DNA of 8,010 bases from Pseudomonadota bacterium (lineage in GTDB: Bacteria; Verrucomicrobiota; Verrucomicrobiia; Chthoniobacterales; UBA6821), in contig RFPR01000091.1 in the NCBI GenBank assembly GCA_009928265.1, positions 1 through 8,010 on the forward strand, read 5' to 3'. A program made the translations under genes and the position numbers. Positions 1-5,860 of the stretch are shown here, one piece after another; the stretch's first letter is position 1; every line of letters starts with the position of its first letter. The notes under the pieces were generated by a model, which was not told the origin of the DNA, did not search any database, and saw nothing but the letters and a program-made list of their open reading frames with translations.

Positions 1-784
1 GAAGGTAGCCCAGGGCGACGCATCCGGTTGTTGTTGGAAGTGCGGCCACACTGGTCAATTTCCCGAGTTCGCTTCCCTCAGAGGAGAGGATCTTCATTCC
101 CTCGCGTAACCCATCACCTCGGAAGCCGTGCAGCAGACGATTCACTCGGCCGATGCTTTTGAGTCGTGAGATGACCTCCTGGCCCGGGTAGCAACCGCGG
201 TCGTAATCGATCGCGGTACGGTCGAGTCCCGCCTCCGGGGGTAGGATTTCAGGACCGATTTCACGTCCCCATGCGGGAATACCCCGCTCGATGCGCAGGA
301 TCTCAACCAAAGAGGGATCCAATAATTCAACCGTTGCATCCATGGATTCGGGTGGAAGATCACAGCCAGTCACTGCGAGACGACTCAAAGAAATGCCGAC
401 GGAAGATTTCTTTGCCTTCTCCAGAGCATCGCCAAAGAGGTGAATCCTCTCTGGCCAGGATTCCTCTGTGATCACCACGTCATCGGCCACAAGGTAGCGT
501 TCCAGCCGTTCCCTCAGGAACTCGCCGACCTCCGCATCGGATTCGACGATGAGGTCACTGCCTTCACGATGGATCAAGAGGAGGGCGCACAGTTTTCCCT
601 TCGGCGTAAGAATGCAGGCTGGGAGTGCCTCATGATCACCCAGACGCTTGAGATCTCGGGTGGTCTGGCCGTTGAGATAACGGAATGCATCACCCCCCGA
701 GAGTCGCAGACGGATGCCGGGCGTTACCCGGAAGACACCGCCCTCAAGCCGAGTCCTCTCCAGTTCTGCGGAATCAAGAGCCAT
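1..784 (-). CDS. ygfZ: YgfZ/GcvT-like folate-binding protein (C-terminus off the window)
   Basis: The first 261 codons of a leftward gene are visible; the C-terminus lies beyond the left edge. The product resembles YgfZ, a folate-binding relative of the glycine-cleavage T-protein linked to Fe-S cluster enzyme maintenance and tRNA modification. What shows this: an early RLSGGDAFRYLNGQTTRDL segment (about residues 27-45), matching the family's N-terminal folate-domain motif, an RGIPAWGREIG stretch (167-177), and the diagnostic RGCYPGQE signature (196-203) with its conserved Cys198, followed by the basic RLKSIGRVNR. The usual first residue of the signature is Lys; here it is Arg. The ATG at 784 follows the upstream dehydrogenase stop by 14 bases, so the two are likely cotranscribed. 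No Shine-Dalgarno sequence is seen. The family assignment is firm from the signature; the precise cellular role is inferred from the family. Confidence 0.9.
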   Translation of the reverse strand, partial: MALDSAELERTRLEGGVFRVTPGIRLRLSGGDAFRYLNGQTTRDLKRLGDHEALPACILTPKGKLCALLLIHREGSDLIVESDAEVGEFLRERLERYLVADDVVITEESWPERIHLFGDALEKAKKSSVGISLSRLAVTGCDLPPESMDATVELLDPSLVEILRIERGIPAWGREIGPEILPPEAGLDRTAIDYDRGCYPGQEVISRLKSIGRVNRLLHGFRGDGLREGMKILSSEGSELGKLTSVAALPTTTGCVALGYL

Positions 785-798
785 ACTCAGGCAACCGC

Positions 799-1788
799 CT
801 AGGATCGATCGGCTTTGGGCGCGAACAGTCCAAAGAGTCCTTTTTTCTTAGGAGCCGAACCGTCATCCCCGGAGACCGCGACGGACTTATCCTGTTTTTC
901 GGACACAGGCTTTGAAACAACGGGCTCCTTCACCGAACCGGGATAGGCGTAGTGACGGGCCAGCGACGCAAAATCATCCTGAGCCCAGCCTGCTTGGATG
1001 GCACCGAGCAGCGCACCGGCCGTGGCGGAGGTTGCAGGCAGATCGATCCCCTTGCCCTCGACGGAGTGAAGGGCAATCTGCAGGTCCTTGAGCATATTCC
1101 TCACGGAGAAGCGCGTCTCAAAGTCACCCGAGAGCATGAGCGGAAGTTTGGCAGCGATGACGCCGGAGTTGGCGGCGTTGTATTCGAGGGCTTCGCGGAG
1201 GCGCTCCAACGGAACCCCTCCGCGGTGCAGAAGGGCAAGCGCCTCGGCCAGCACCTCGACCTGCGAGGCGCTGATCATGTTCGTCGCGACCTTCACATAG
1301 GTGGCAGCCCCGACGGGACCCATGTGGAGGATCGCCTTAGCCGAGGCCTCGAGCACGGGACAGGCCCGTTCCAGCACGGACTCAACGCCGCCAACGTAGT
1401 AGACGATCTGACCCTCGCCGGCCACATCGCGGCTTCCGGTGAACGGGGCATCCAAAAAAGCCGCGCCGCGCTCGGCCACCAGACGCGCCGCCTCCAGGGT
1501 CTCGGCTGGACTGACTGTCGCATGATTCATCACGACATGGGACTCGCCGAGCGAGTTTCCCATCGAGGCGATCACCTCGAGCAGGGCGGGCCCGTCCGAG
1601 ACGAAGATCTGCAGGAAGTCGGCCGATTCGGCGACTTCGCGGGCGGAGGAGAGAAAGCTCGGCTCAGGCCTCGGGGAGCGGCTCCAGACAGAGACCGGGT
1701 GGCCGGAGCGCCGAAGCGCAGCCGCCACCCTGCTGCCAATGATTCCCAGTCCGATGACCCCGACGGATGTCCTGGACGTCTTCTCCAT
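799..1788 (-). CDS. NAD(P)-dependent beta-hydroxyacid dehydrogenase (3-hydroxyisobutyrate dehydrogenase family)
   Basis: A 329-residue cytoplasmic oxidoreductase of the HIBADH / tartronate semialdehyde / glyoxylate-succinic semialdehyde reductase family, which reduces short-chain aldehydes or oxidises beta-hydroxyacids with NAD(P). The Rossmann motif GLGIIG is at residues 13-18. The substrate loop reads MNHATVSP (87-94) and DAPFTGS (113-119). The probable catalytic lysine is Lys166 in GAATYVKVATNM, and KDLQIAL (234-240) matches the family's KDL motif. Family members usually end near residue 285-295. Here about 40 extra residues follow: a charged, Ser/Val/Lys-rich linker and a basic-hydrophobic end, KKKGLFGLFAPK. 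It lies 24 bases after the isomerase gene and 14 before ygfZ, so it is probably in an operon with them. The FTGS loop in place of the commoner VSGG leans towards a glyoxylate/succinic-semialdehyde reductase type, but the substrate cannot be read from sequence. No ribosome-binding site is visible before the ATG. Confidence 0.88.
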   Translation of the reverse strand: MEKTSRTSVGVIGLGIIGSRVAAALRRSGHPVSVWSRSPRPEPSFLSSAREVAESADFLQIFVSDGPALLEVIASMGNSLGESHVVMNHATVSPAETLEAARLVAERGAAFLDAPFTGSRDVAGEGQIVYYVGGVESVLERACPVLEASAKAILHMGPVGAATYVKVATNMISASQVEVLAEALALLHRGGVPLERLREALEYNAANSGVIAAKLPLMLSGDFETRFSVRNMLKDLQIALHSVEGKGIDLPATSATAGALLGAIQAGWAQDDFASLARHYAYPGSVKEPVVSKPVSEKQDKSVAVSGDDGSAPKKKGLFGLFAPKADRS

Positions 1789-1812
1789 CGGGGACGTGAG
1801 GCGCGGGGCGCC

Positions 1813-2820
1813 TTACTTCGCCGGAGCGGCAGCCGCGGCGGTGGGAGCGGGAAGGTTCGTTTCGATCTTTGCCGACTGACGGAGCTCCTGCATGATCCCC
1901 TTGAAGATCTCCCGGCGCTTCTGGGCCTGGAGGAACTGGAGAATCTGGGGCTTGGCCTCGGCGAAGGTTGCGGTACCGGCAGGCTTTTTGTCGGTGACCT
2001 TGATGACATGATAGCCGAACTTGGTCTTCACCGGAGTGGCGCTGACGGAGCCCACCTTCTGGGCGAAGGCGGCATTGGCAAACTCGGGGACCATCTTCTC
2101 CTTGGGGAAGTAGCCGAGATCACCACCACGCTGGGCGGCGCCAGGCTCCTCGGAAAGTTCGCCGGCGAGCTTACCGAAGTCCTCACCCTTGTTGGCGCGG
2201 ACGATCGCGGCCTTGGCCTTGTTCTCGGCGGCCTTCAGCTGTTCCGGGGTGGCTCCCTCCGGCGTACGGATAAGAATGTGGCTGGCACGAACGAGGTCCG
2301 GGTTGGCGAACTCCTTGGTGTTGGCATCATAGAACTTCTTAGCATCGTCGTCGGTCACGGTGTCCTTGCCCTGGACCTGAGACTGCATCCACTTGCTCTG
2401 GCGGATCGACTTGGTGAGGTTCGACGTGAATTTCTCGGCGGTGAGACCGGCCTTCTTCATCTCATCCTGGAAGACCTGCTCGGAAGGGAACTGGGACTTG
2501 ATCTTGGCGAGTTGGGCATCGATTTCAGCCTGCTCGACCTTGATGCCGGCTGAGGCCTTGTCGACGAGCTTTTCCATAATCATGCCGTCGAGGATCTGGC
2601 GGTAGCCCTGCAGCTTCTGGTCCGAGGTAAGAGTGGTGGTATTGGCACCGCTAGCGGTGAGGGCCTCGCCGAAGTTTTTCTCCAGGTCTGCCTTGGAAAT
2701 CTTCTCGCCGTTGACGACGGCGACTGGATCCTTCAGAGGGACGGTAGTGGAGGAGGACTGGGCGCGGCAGAGAGTTGCCGAGAGGATGAGGGTGAGGACG
2801 GTAAGGAAACGATGGCTCAT
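1813..2820 (-). CDS. Exported parvulin-type peptidyl-prolyl cis-trans isomerase (SurA/PrsA-like)
   Basis: A 335-residue periplasmic foldase. I chose the ATG at 2820 because it opens directly into a signal peptide (MSHRFLTVLTLILSATLCRA, cleavage likely after Ala20). An in-frame ATG 28 codons upstream would bury this behind a polar extension. The cysteine at 18 is not in a good lipobox. After cleavage comes a SurA-N-like helical chaperone region (about 32-165, starting DPVAVVNGEKISKADL) and then one parvulin domain (about 176-278). The parvulin domain shows RASHILI with His181, GGDLGYF (232-238) and FGYHVIKV with His271. A helical segment (285-318) and an Ala/Pro-rich end finish the protein. 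A single parvulin domain and this length fit PrsA/PpiD-like foldases better than two-domain SurA. It is first in a leftward run with the dehydrogenase and ygfZ. Given the barrel protein encoded nearby, outer-membrane protein folding is a plausible role, by inference. Confidence 0.9.
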   Translation of the reverse strand: MSHRFLTVLTLILSATLCRAQSSSTTVPLKDPVAVVNGEKISKADLEKNFGEALTASGANTTTLTSDQKLQGYRQILDGMIMEKLVDKASAGIKVEQAEIDAQLAKIKSQFPSEQVFQDEMKKAGLTAEKFTSNLTKSIRQSKWMQSQVQGKDTVTDDDAKKFYDANTKEFANPDLVRASHILIRTPEGATPEQLKAAENKAKAAIVRANKGEDFGKLAGELSEEPGAAQRGGDLGYFPKEKMVPEFANAAFAQKVGSVSATPVKTKFGYHVIKVTDKKPAGTATFAEAKPQILQFLQAQKRREIFKGIMQELRQSAKIETNLPAPTAAAAAPAK

Positions 2821-2879
2821 GGAATGTAGTGTGAAACCTCTACTTTGCACGGGTGAGGGACTCTTGCCAGCGGATTTTC

Positions 2880-2894
2880 TCCATTCTGAATGGA
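2880..2894. repeat. 15-bp perfect inverted repeat (7-1-7), possible operator
   Basis: TCCATTC-T-GAATGGA is an exact palindrome with a single central base. It lies 60 bases upstream of the isomerase ATG and 28 bases before the -35-like box of the tRNA. Its place in a divergent promoter region suggests a dimeric regulator site. There is no T-run on either side, so it does not look like a terminator. The regulator is unknown. Confidence 0.4.
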
Positions 2895-2921
2895 TCACCC
2901 CCAAACGACTTAGCTTCGGGG

Positions 2922-2949
2922 TTTACTTTACCCTGCGAGGGGGTATTCT
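2922..2949 (+). promoter_or_regulatory. Putative sigma-70-type promoter for tRNA-Leu
   Basis: TTTACT (2922-2927) and TATTCT (2944-2949) are spaced 16 bases apart, each matching 4 of 6 consensus positions. The mature tRNA begins 11 bases after the -10 box, so the predicted transcript would have a leader of only a few bases. The position is right and the match moderate. Confidence 0.45.
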
Positions 2950-2959
2950 CCACTCCCTT

Positions 2960-3041
2960 GCTCACGTGGCGAAACTGGCAGACGCGTACGTCTCAGAAGC
3001 GTATGGGGAAACCCATGGAGGTTCGATTCCTCTCGTGAGCA
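2960..3041 (+). tRNA. tRNA-Leu (anticodon CAG)
   Basis: A complete class II cloverleaf of 82 bases. The acceptor stem is GCTCACG paired with CGTGAGC, plus discriminator A at 3041. The D stem is GCG/CGC, and the D loop contains the GG pair. The anticodon stem is TACGT/GCGTA with loop CTCAGAA, giving anticodon CAG at 2994-2996, which reads CUG leucine codons. A long variable arm (TGGG/CCCA, loop GAAA or similar) and the T arm GGAGG-TTCGATT-CCTCT follow. The long variable arm and A discriminator are right for leucine. The 3' CCA is not encoded and must be added after transcription. Confidence 0.96.
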
Positions 3042-3091
3042 CTCTTCCTTTCCCCCAAGCCCGCCCGGACTTTAACGGCCGCCACTGACAG

Positions 3092-3784
3092 ATGGAGATC
3101 AGCAAAGAACATCCCGACTCCGTCCGAGGGCTTTTTGCCTCCATCGCCGGACGATACCAGACGGTCAACCATGTCTTGAGCGGGGGTCTCGATTGGTACT
3201 GGCGGGCGGTTGCGGTGCGCCTCATGCGCCCCTGGAAGCCGGGTCTTGTGCTGGATGTTGCCACCGGCAGTGGAGACCTCGCCTCGGCGATCGGGAAACA
3301 TTTCCCGGGATCCCGCGTGGTCGGGGCCGATTTCTGCCGACCGATGCTGGAAGTCGCCAGACGAAGGGGATTGCCCGAACTCGTTGAGGCGGATGGGCTG
3401 AAACTCCCCTTTCCCGACGGCACTTTCGACGCGGTGACCGTTGCCTTCGGCTTGCGGAATATGGCTTCCTGGGAGGGAGGACTGAAGGAAATGGCCCGAG
3501 TTCTGAAGCCGGGAGGCCATCTGTTAGTCCTCGACTTCTCCCTGCCAACGCTCCCCGTCATCCGGCCGCTCTACCGGTTCTACCTTCACCAGATCTTGCC
3601 GATCGTCGCGGGAATCGCGACCGGGCGAATGGATGCCTACGAATACCTCGGTGGCTCCATTGAGAGGTTCCCTTCGGGGGAAACCATGACTTCCCTGATA
3701 GGGCACTGCGGCTTCAAGGAAGCCACTTCAACACCCCTCTCTCTCGGAACGGTTTCAATTTATAGCGCCACGAAAGCGGGCTGA
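3092..3784 (+). CDS. ubiE: Demethylmenaquinone / ubiquinone C-methyltransferase (UbiE/MenG)
   Basis: A 230-residue SAM-dependent methyltransferase that performs the C-methylation of the quinone ring, the last step of menaquinone synthesis (also used in ubiquinone synthesis in organisms that make it). The N-terminus VRGLFASIAGRYQTVNHVLS (11-30) is the UbiE-specific opening. The SAM-binding motif I is DVATGSGD (55-62), with acidic Asp80 ending strand 2. ADGLKLPFPDGTFDAVTVAF (100-119) followed by GLRN is the UbiE signature, then RVLKPGG (136-142). The ending with YEYLGGSIERFP (183-194) is also typical, and length is normal. It starts 50 bases after tRNA-Leu with no terminator or own promoter evident between them, so readthrough from the tRNA promoter is possible. 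It ends 11 bases before a strong hairpin. Which quinone is made cannot be told from this gene alone. Confidence 0.95.
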   Translation: MEISKEHPDSVRGLFASIAGRYQTVNHVLSGGLDWYWRAVAVRLMRPWKPGLVLDVATGSGDLASAIGKHFPGSRVVGADFCRPMLEVARRRGLPELVEADGLKLPFPDGTFDAVTVAFGLRNMASWEGGLKEMARVLKPGGHLLVLDFSLPTLPVIRPLYRFYLHQILPIVAGIATGRMDAYEYLGGSIERFPSGETMTSLIGHCGFKEATSTPLSLGTVSIYSATKAG

Positions 3785-3795
3785 TCCCAAAATTA

Positions 3796-3821
3796 GAAGG
3801 GGGTGCTTTCGCACCCCCTTC
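3796..3821. terminator. Bidirectional intrinsic terminator between ubiE and the barrel gene
   Basis: An 11-bp perfect stem, GAAGGGGGTGC / GCACCCCCTTC, with a TTTC loop lies between two convergent genes, 11 bases after the ubiE stop. On the minus strand the stem is followed by CTAATTTT, a reasonable U-tract. On the plus strand the following CTTCAGTTCC is only partly T-rich. It probably terminates leftward transcripts best and ubiE less efficiently. Confidence 0.85.
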
Positions 3822-3888
3822 CTTCAGTTCCTTCGCGGCTTGATGCCTCAACGACGCGCGATGAAACCAACCACTTGAACAAAGTGTC

Positions 3889-5187
3889 TTAGAACTTCCA
3901 GTTAATGCCTCCGGAGATCGCCTGGCTGAAGATCTTCTGATCTCCATTGATCAGGTTGGCAACCGCATAGGCACTGATGCTCTTGCTGAAGACCAGATTG
4001 CCACCGATCCCGGCAATGAACTGGTCGCGACCAGGGTTCATCGTCTGGAAGTTGTAGTTCTGGCCAAGGATCTGCGAACCAACGTTGTAGTTGTTCTGCA
4101 TGAACTCATGCTGCCAGGCAAAGCTGCCGTAGGGCTGGAGGATCACCGACTGGGTCAGATTGATGTCGTAGTGAGCCTGGCCACCAAGGGTGCCGAGGAC
4201 GCTAGCGGCGTTCTGGGAATTAATGTTTTGGTTGAGAATGCCGGCGTTCTTCTCCGAAACACTACCGAGTTGGAGGTAGGTGTACTGGAGGCTGCTCATA
4301 GGACCGAAGGTAAGCTTGCCAGCCTTGAACTCATATCCCGTGCCGAGCATGGTGTCGAACTCACCACCCGCAGTAGTACCATTCGCCTGCGCGCTGTAAC
4401 CGGGGAGATTGTATCCGTGGGTGACATTGGCCGAGTTGTAGGCACCACCGATGATACCGTCCGTGTACCATCCGCCTTTGCGGAATTCACTGAAGAGACC
4501 ATAGCGAAGGCTGTTGATGGTAGCCGCACTGTTGCCACCGTTAATGGTGTTGTAGCTGACGCGTGTGCCTTGATAGCCGATGTAGGGTCCAAAGCTCAGA
4601 TCCTTGGTGATCTCGCGGCTGGCACCGATCTGAACACCACCACCGTAGGTATTATAGCCAGGGAGATTATTGATGCTTTGGGCCTGTGACCAGATGCCAT
4701 TACCATCTACGAAGGTGACCCACTTCTGCTCGGGCTCGACCACAGGGGCGACGACCTTCTTACCTTGGAGGGAGGCGCTATTACCATCGCCTTGGCCATC
4801 GCTCACACGAGGATCATTGGCCATTCCGGCGCGAACCGCCCAAAGACGCTGCTGGATCTGAGTGTTCTGGATGTTAGCGCTGTTGAACAGGATGGTTGGC
4901 AACTCGGTGTAGAGACCGGGTGTAACTTGATTGAGGAATGCTAGGGCATTATTTTCAGTTCCGTTAAGCAGAGCACTTTCTATTGCTAAAAATTGATCCA
5001 ACTGAGACTGCGTGGGTATTTTAGTCCCATCAAAATAAGGGGTTAGAGCTGCATCTACGGCAAGCCCTGCATTCACAGGATTCTGGATCATATTCACTGT
5101 GAGTTGTGCCTGAGCCGACGAAATCGTCAGACCGAGAACACCAAGCAGCGCAAAGGCCGCCGGACGGAGTGTTTTGAGGTGGTTCAT
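3889..5187 (-). CDS. Autotransporter-type outer-membrane beta-barrel protein
   Basis: A 432-residue outer-membrane protein. The signal peptide is clear: MNHLKTLRPA, a hydrophobic core, then SAQA with cleavage likely after Ala27. Residues 60-125 are mostly helical and include LNQVTPGLYTELPTILF and QQRLWAVRAG, which resemble the helix before the barrel in autotransporters. From about residue 155 (KWVTFVDGNGIWSQ) to the end there are alternating aromatic/Gly/Asn beta strands, finishing GGINWKF with the C-terminal phenylalanine recognised by the barrel assembly machinery. There is almost no passenger: the whole protein is little more than a translocator unit, so it may be a stand-alone porin-like barrel. 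The 32 bases before the ATG contain no G on the coding strand and no Shine-Dalgarno sequence. An RHH gene ends 58 bases upstream on the same strand. The family is clear; the exported function is unknown. Confidence 0.85.
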   Translation of the reverse strand: MNHLKTLRPAAFALLGVLGLTISSAQAQLTVNMIQNPVNAGLAVDAALTPYFDGTKIPTQSQLDQFLAIESALLNGTENNALAFLNQVTPGLYTELPTILFNSANIQNTQIQQRLWAVRAGMANDPRVSDGQGDGNSASLQGKKVVAPVVEPEQKWVTFVDGNGIWSQAQSINNLPGYNTYGGGVQIGASREITKDLSFGPYIGYQGTRVSYNTINGGNSAATINSLRYGLFSEFRKGGWYTDGIIGGAYNSANVTHGYNLPGYSAQANGTTAGGEFDTMLGTGYEFKAGKLTFGPMSSLQYTYLQLGSVSEKNAGILNQNINSQNAASVLGTLGGQAHYDINLTQSVILQPYGSFAWQHEFMQNNYNVGSQILGQNYNFQTMNPGRDQFIAGIGGNLVFSKSISAYAVANLINGDQKIFSQAISGGINWKF

Positions 5188-5245
5188 GGTGATGTGTTTG
5201 GTTGTTTGTTAGTTTTGTTCTGGTTTTTGTTGGTGGCTGTTCTGA
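5188..5245 (-). promoter_or_regulatory. A/C-rich, G-poor leader of the barrel gene
   Basis: On the coding strand this spacer is made almost wholly of A and C (repeated CAAA, AACA, ACCA units). It has no G in the 32 bases next to the ATG and no Shine-Dalgarno or -10-like box. It should be unstructured RNA. With no internal promoter apparent, the barrel gene may be read from the promoter upstream of the small RHH gene. Confidence 0.5.
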
Positions 5246-5434
5246 CTAAGATTCGAGCATTGCAAAGCCGCGGGCGATGGCCTCCCTCGCGATGATCTGC
5301 TCCGGCAACCGCATTGTGACGGAAGTATCCCGGAGCTTCCGACCCAACGGCTCCGGAATGCTGATGCGCACGAAAGAATCGTGCCTCTTCCGTGCGGATT
5401 CGGAGTTCTTGGATTGTTTGCCAATGCGTTGCAC
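5246..5434 (-). CDS. Small ribbon-helix-helix DNA-binding protein (GTG start)
   Basis: A 62-residue protein. The N-terminal 18 residues are basic and polar (KQSKNSESARKRHD). They are followed by FVRISIPEPLGRKLRD, the beta strand and first helix of an RHH fold, and LPEQIIAREAIARGFAML, the second helix. The alternating VRISIP strand with outward Arg/Ser is the DNA-reading face of Arc/MetJ/ParD-type dimers. The start is a GTG at 5434; an in-frame TAG lies four codons upstream (ACA, TAC, AGC between), and the next ATG falls inside the fold. It lies 58 bases upstream of the barrel gene on the same strand, so it may regulate that gene and itself. No toxin partner is next to it. Recognition rests on the pattern of the fold, not on a close homologue. 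Confidence 0.62.
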   Translation of the reverse strand: MQRIGKQSKNSESARKRHDSFVRISIPEPLGRKLRDTSVTMRLPEQIIAREAIARGFAMLES

Positions 5435-5439
5435 GCTGT

Positions 5440-5469
5440 ATGTCTAGTAAATATTGCCAGACATGTCAA
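5440..5469 (-). promoter_or_regulatory. Promoter with overlapping inverted repeat (candidate autoregulatory operator)
   Basis: On the minus strand a perfect -35 box TTGACA (5464-5469) is followed after 17 bases by TAGACA (5441-5446), a poor -10. The GTG start lies 6 bases beyond, so the transcript may begin at or next to the start codon. An exact inverted repeat, ATGTCT (5440-5445) and AGACAT (5459-5464) with a 13-base spacer, covers the -10 and touches the -35. A repressor bound here would block RNA polymerase, as RHH proteins usually do at their own promoters. The assignment to this RHH protein is inferred from position. Confidence 0.5.
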
Positions 5470-5507
5470 CACAATGATTTGGTAATTTTTGATCGATCGG
5501 TGGAAAT

Positions 5508-5520
5508 TTCACTCCGTGAA
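5508..5520 (+). repeat. 13-bp inverted repeat (5-3-5) before the second RHH gene
   Basis: TTCAC-TCC-GTGAA is a perfect inverted repeat ending 10 bases before the ATG at 5531. It could be an operator, or in RNA a short hairpin that hides the weakly Shine-Dalgarno-like GTGAAG. It is short, so chance is possible. Confidence 0.3.
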
Positions 5521-5530
5521 GCAAAAACCA

Positions 5531-5845
5531 ATGGAAAAAAGCAAACCAAGAAGGGTTAAAAAGCCCTCCTCGGGGACGACGGTCGCAGTGCACCTTCCTG
5601 CGGATCTGCGTGCCCGGATTGATGCTGCTGCCATCAAGAGTGGACTCTCCAAGCAAGACTATTACCGTCTCTGTCTGGAGATCGGAATGATCTTCTGGGA
5701 TGAGGCGGGCTCCGTTGCCTTCACACTCCATGACGCAGGGAAGAATCCCGAGTCCGTCGCCAAGGTCCGAGCCATCTGCTCCGACTATGGTCTCTACCTA
5801 CCCGAGGAGATCACCGCCCTACGAGCGGCGGAGAAGGCGGAGTAA
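5531..5845 (+). CDS. Ribbon-helix-helix-like protein, divergent from the first
   Basis: A 104-residue protein of unknown name. After a very basic N-terminus (MEKSKPRRVKKPS) comes GTTVAVHLPADLRARID (15-31), a typical RHH strand and first helix. SGLSKQDYYRLCLEIGMIF (37-55) then fits the turn and second helix. The remaining 45 residues (acidic, ending EEITALRAAEKAE) are a likely helical tail with no match I recognise. The ATG at 5531 was preferred over an in-frame TTG at 5489, because the extra 14 residues are not RHH-like. It is divergent from the other RHH gene and ends 15 bases from the convergent HepT remnant, with no terminator visible. Many such proteins are antitoxins, but no toxin gene accompanies it. 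It could also be a plasmid- or island-type regulator. Confidence 0.6.
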   Translation: MEKSKPRRVKKPSSGTTVAVHLPADLRARIDAAAIKSGLSKQDYYRLCLEIGMIFWDEAGSVAFTLHDAGKNPESVAKVRAICSDYGLYLPEEITALRAAEKAE

Positions 5846-5860
5846 TGCGGATCCTGACCT

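Larger units (their letters stand above)
2821..2959. promoter_or_regulatory. Divergent spacer between the isomerase gene and tRNA-Leu
   Basis: No gene is seen here. The spacer must hold the leftward promoter of the isomerase operon and the rightward promoter of the tRNA. It contains a 15-bp perfect inverted repeat at 2880-2894 and a promoter-like pair facing the tRNA at 2922-2949. I could not pick a convincing leftward promoter; the best -10-like box, TACATT, sits only 2 bases before the isomerase ATG and has no good -35 partner. Confidence 0.5.

Noticed and set aside
952..2553. A 533-codon open frame on the plus strand opposite the dehydrogenase and isomerase genes
   Set aside because: It runs antisense across two genes with clear families and through the gap between them. 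Its translation is Gly/Leu/Arg-rich with no recognisable motif, as expected of an antisense frame in GC-rich DNA.
2821..2904. Upstream ATG at 2904 for the isomerase
   Set aside because: It would add 28 polar and basic residues before a clear signal peptide; the ATG at 2820 is the natural start.
4108..4689. A 193-codon open frame on the plus strand opposite the barrel gene
   Set aside because: It is antisense to a well-supported outer-membrane protein, has no motif, and has no start context.
5209..5472. An 87-codon leftward frame overlapping the small RHH gene
   Set aside because: The overlapping 62-codon frame shows an RHH pattern; this one is Arg/Ser/Pro-rich, lacks any fold pattern and runs into the barrel gene leader.
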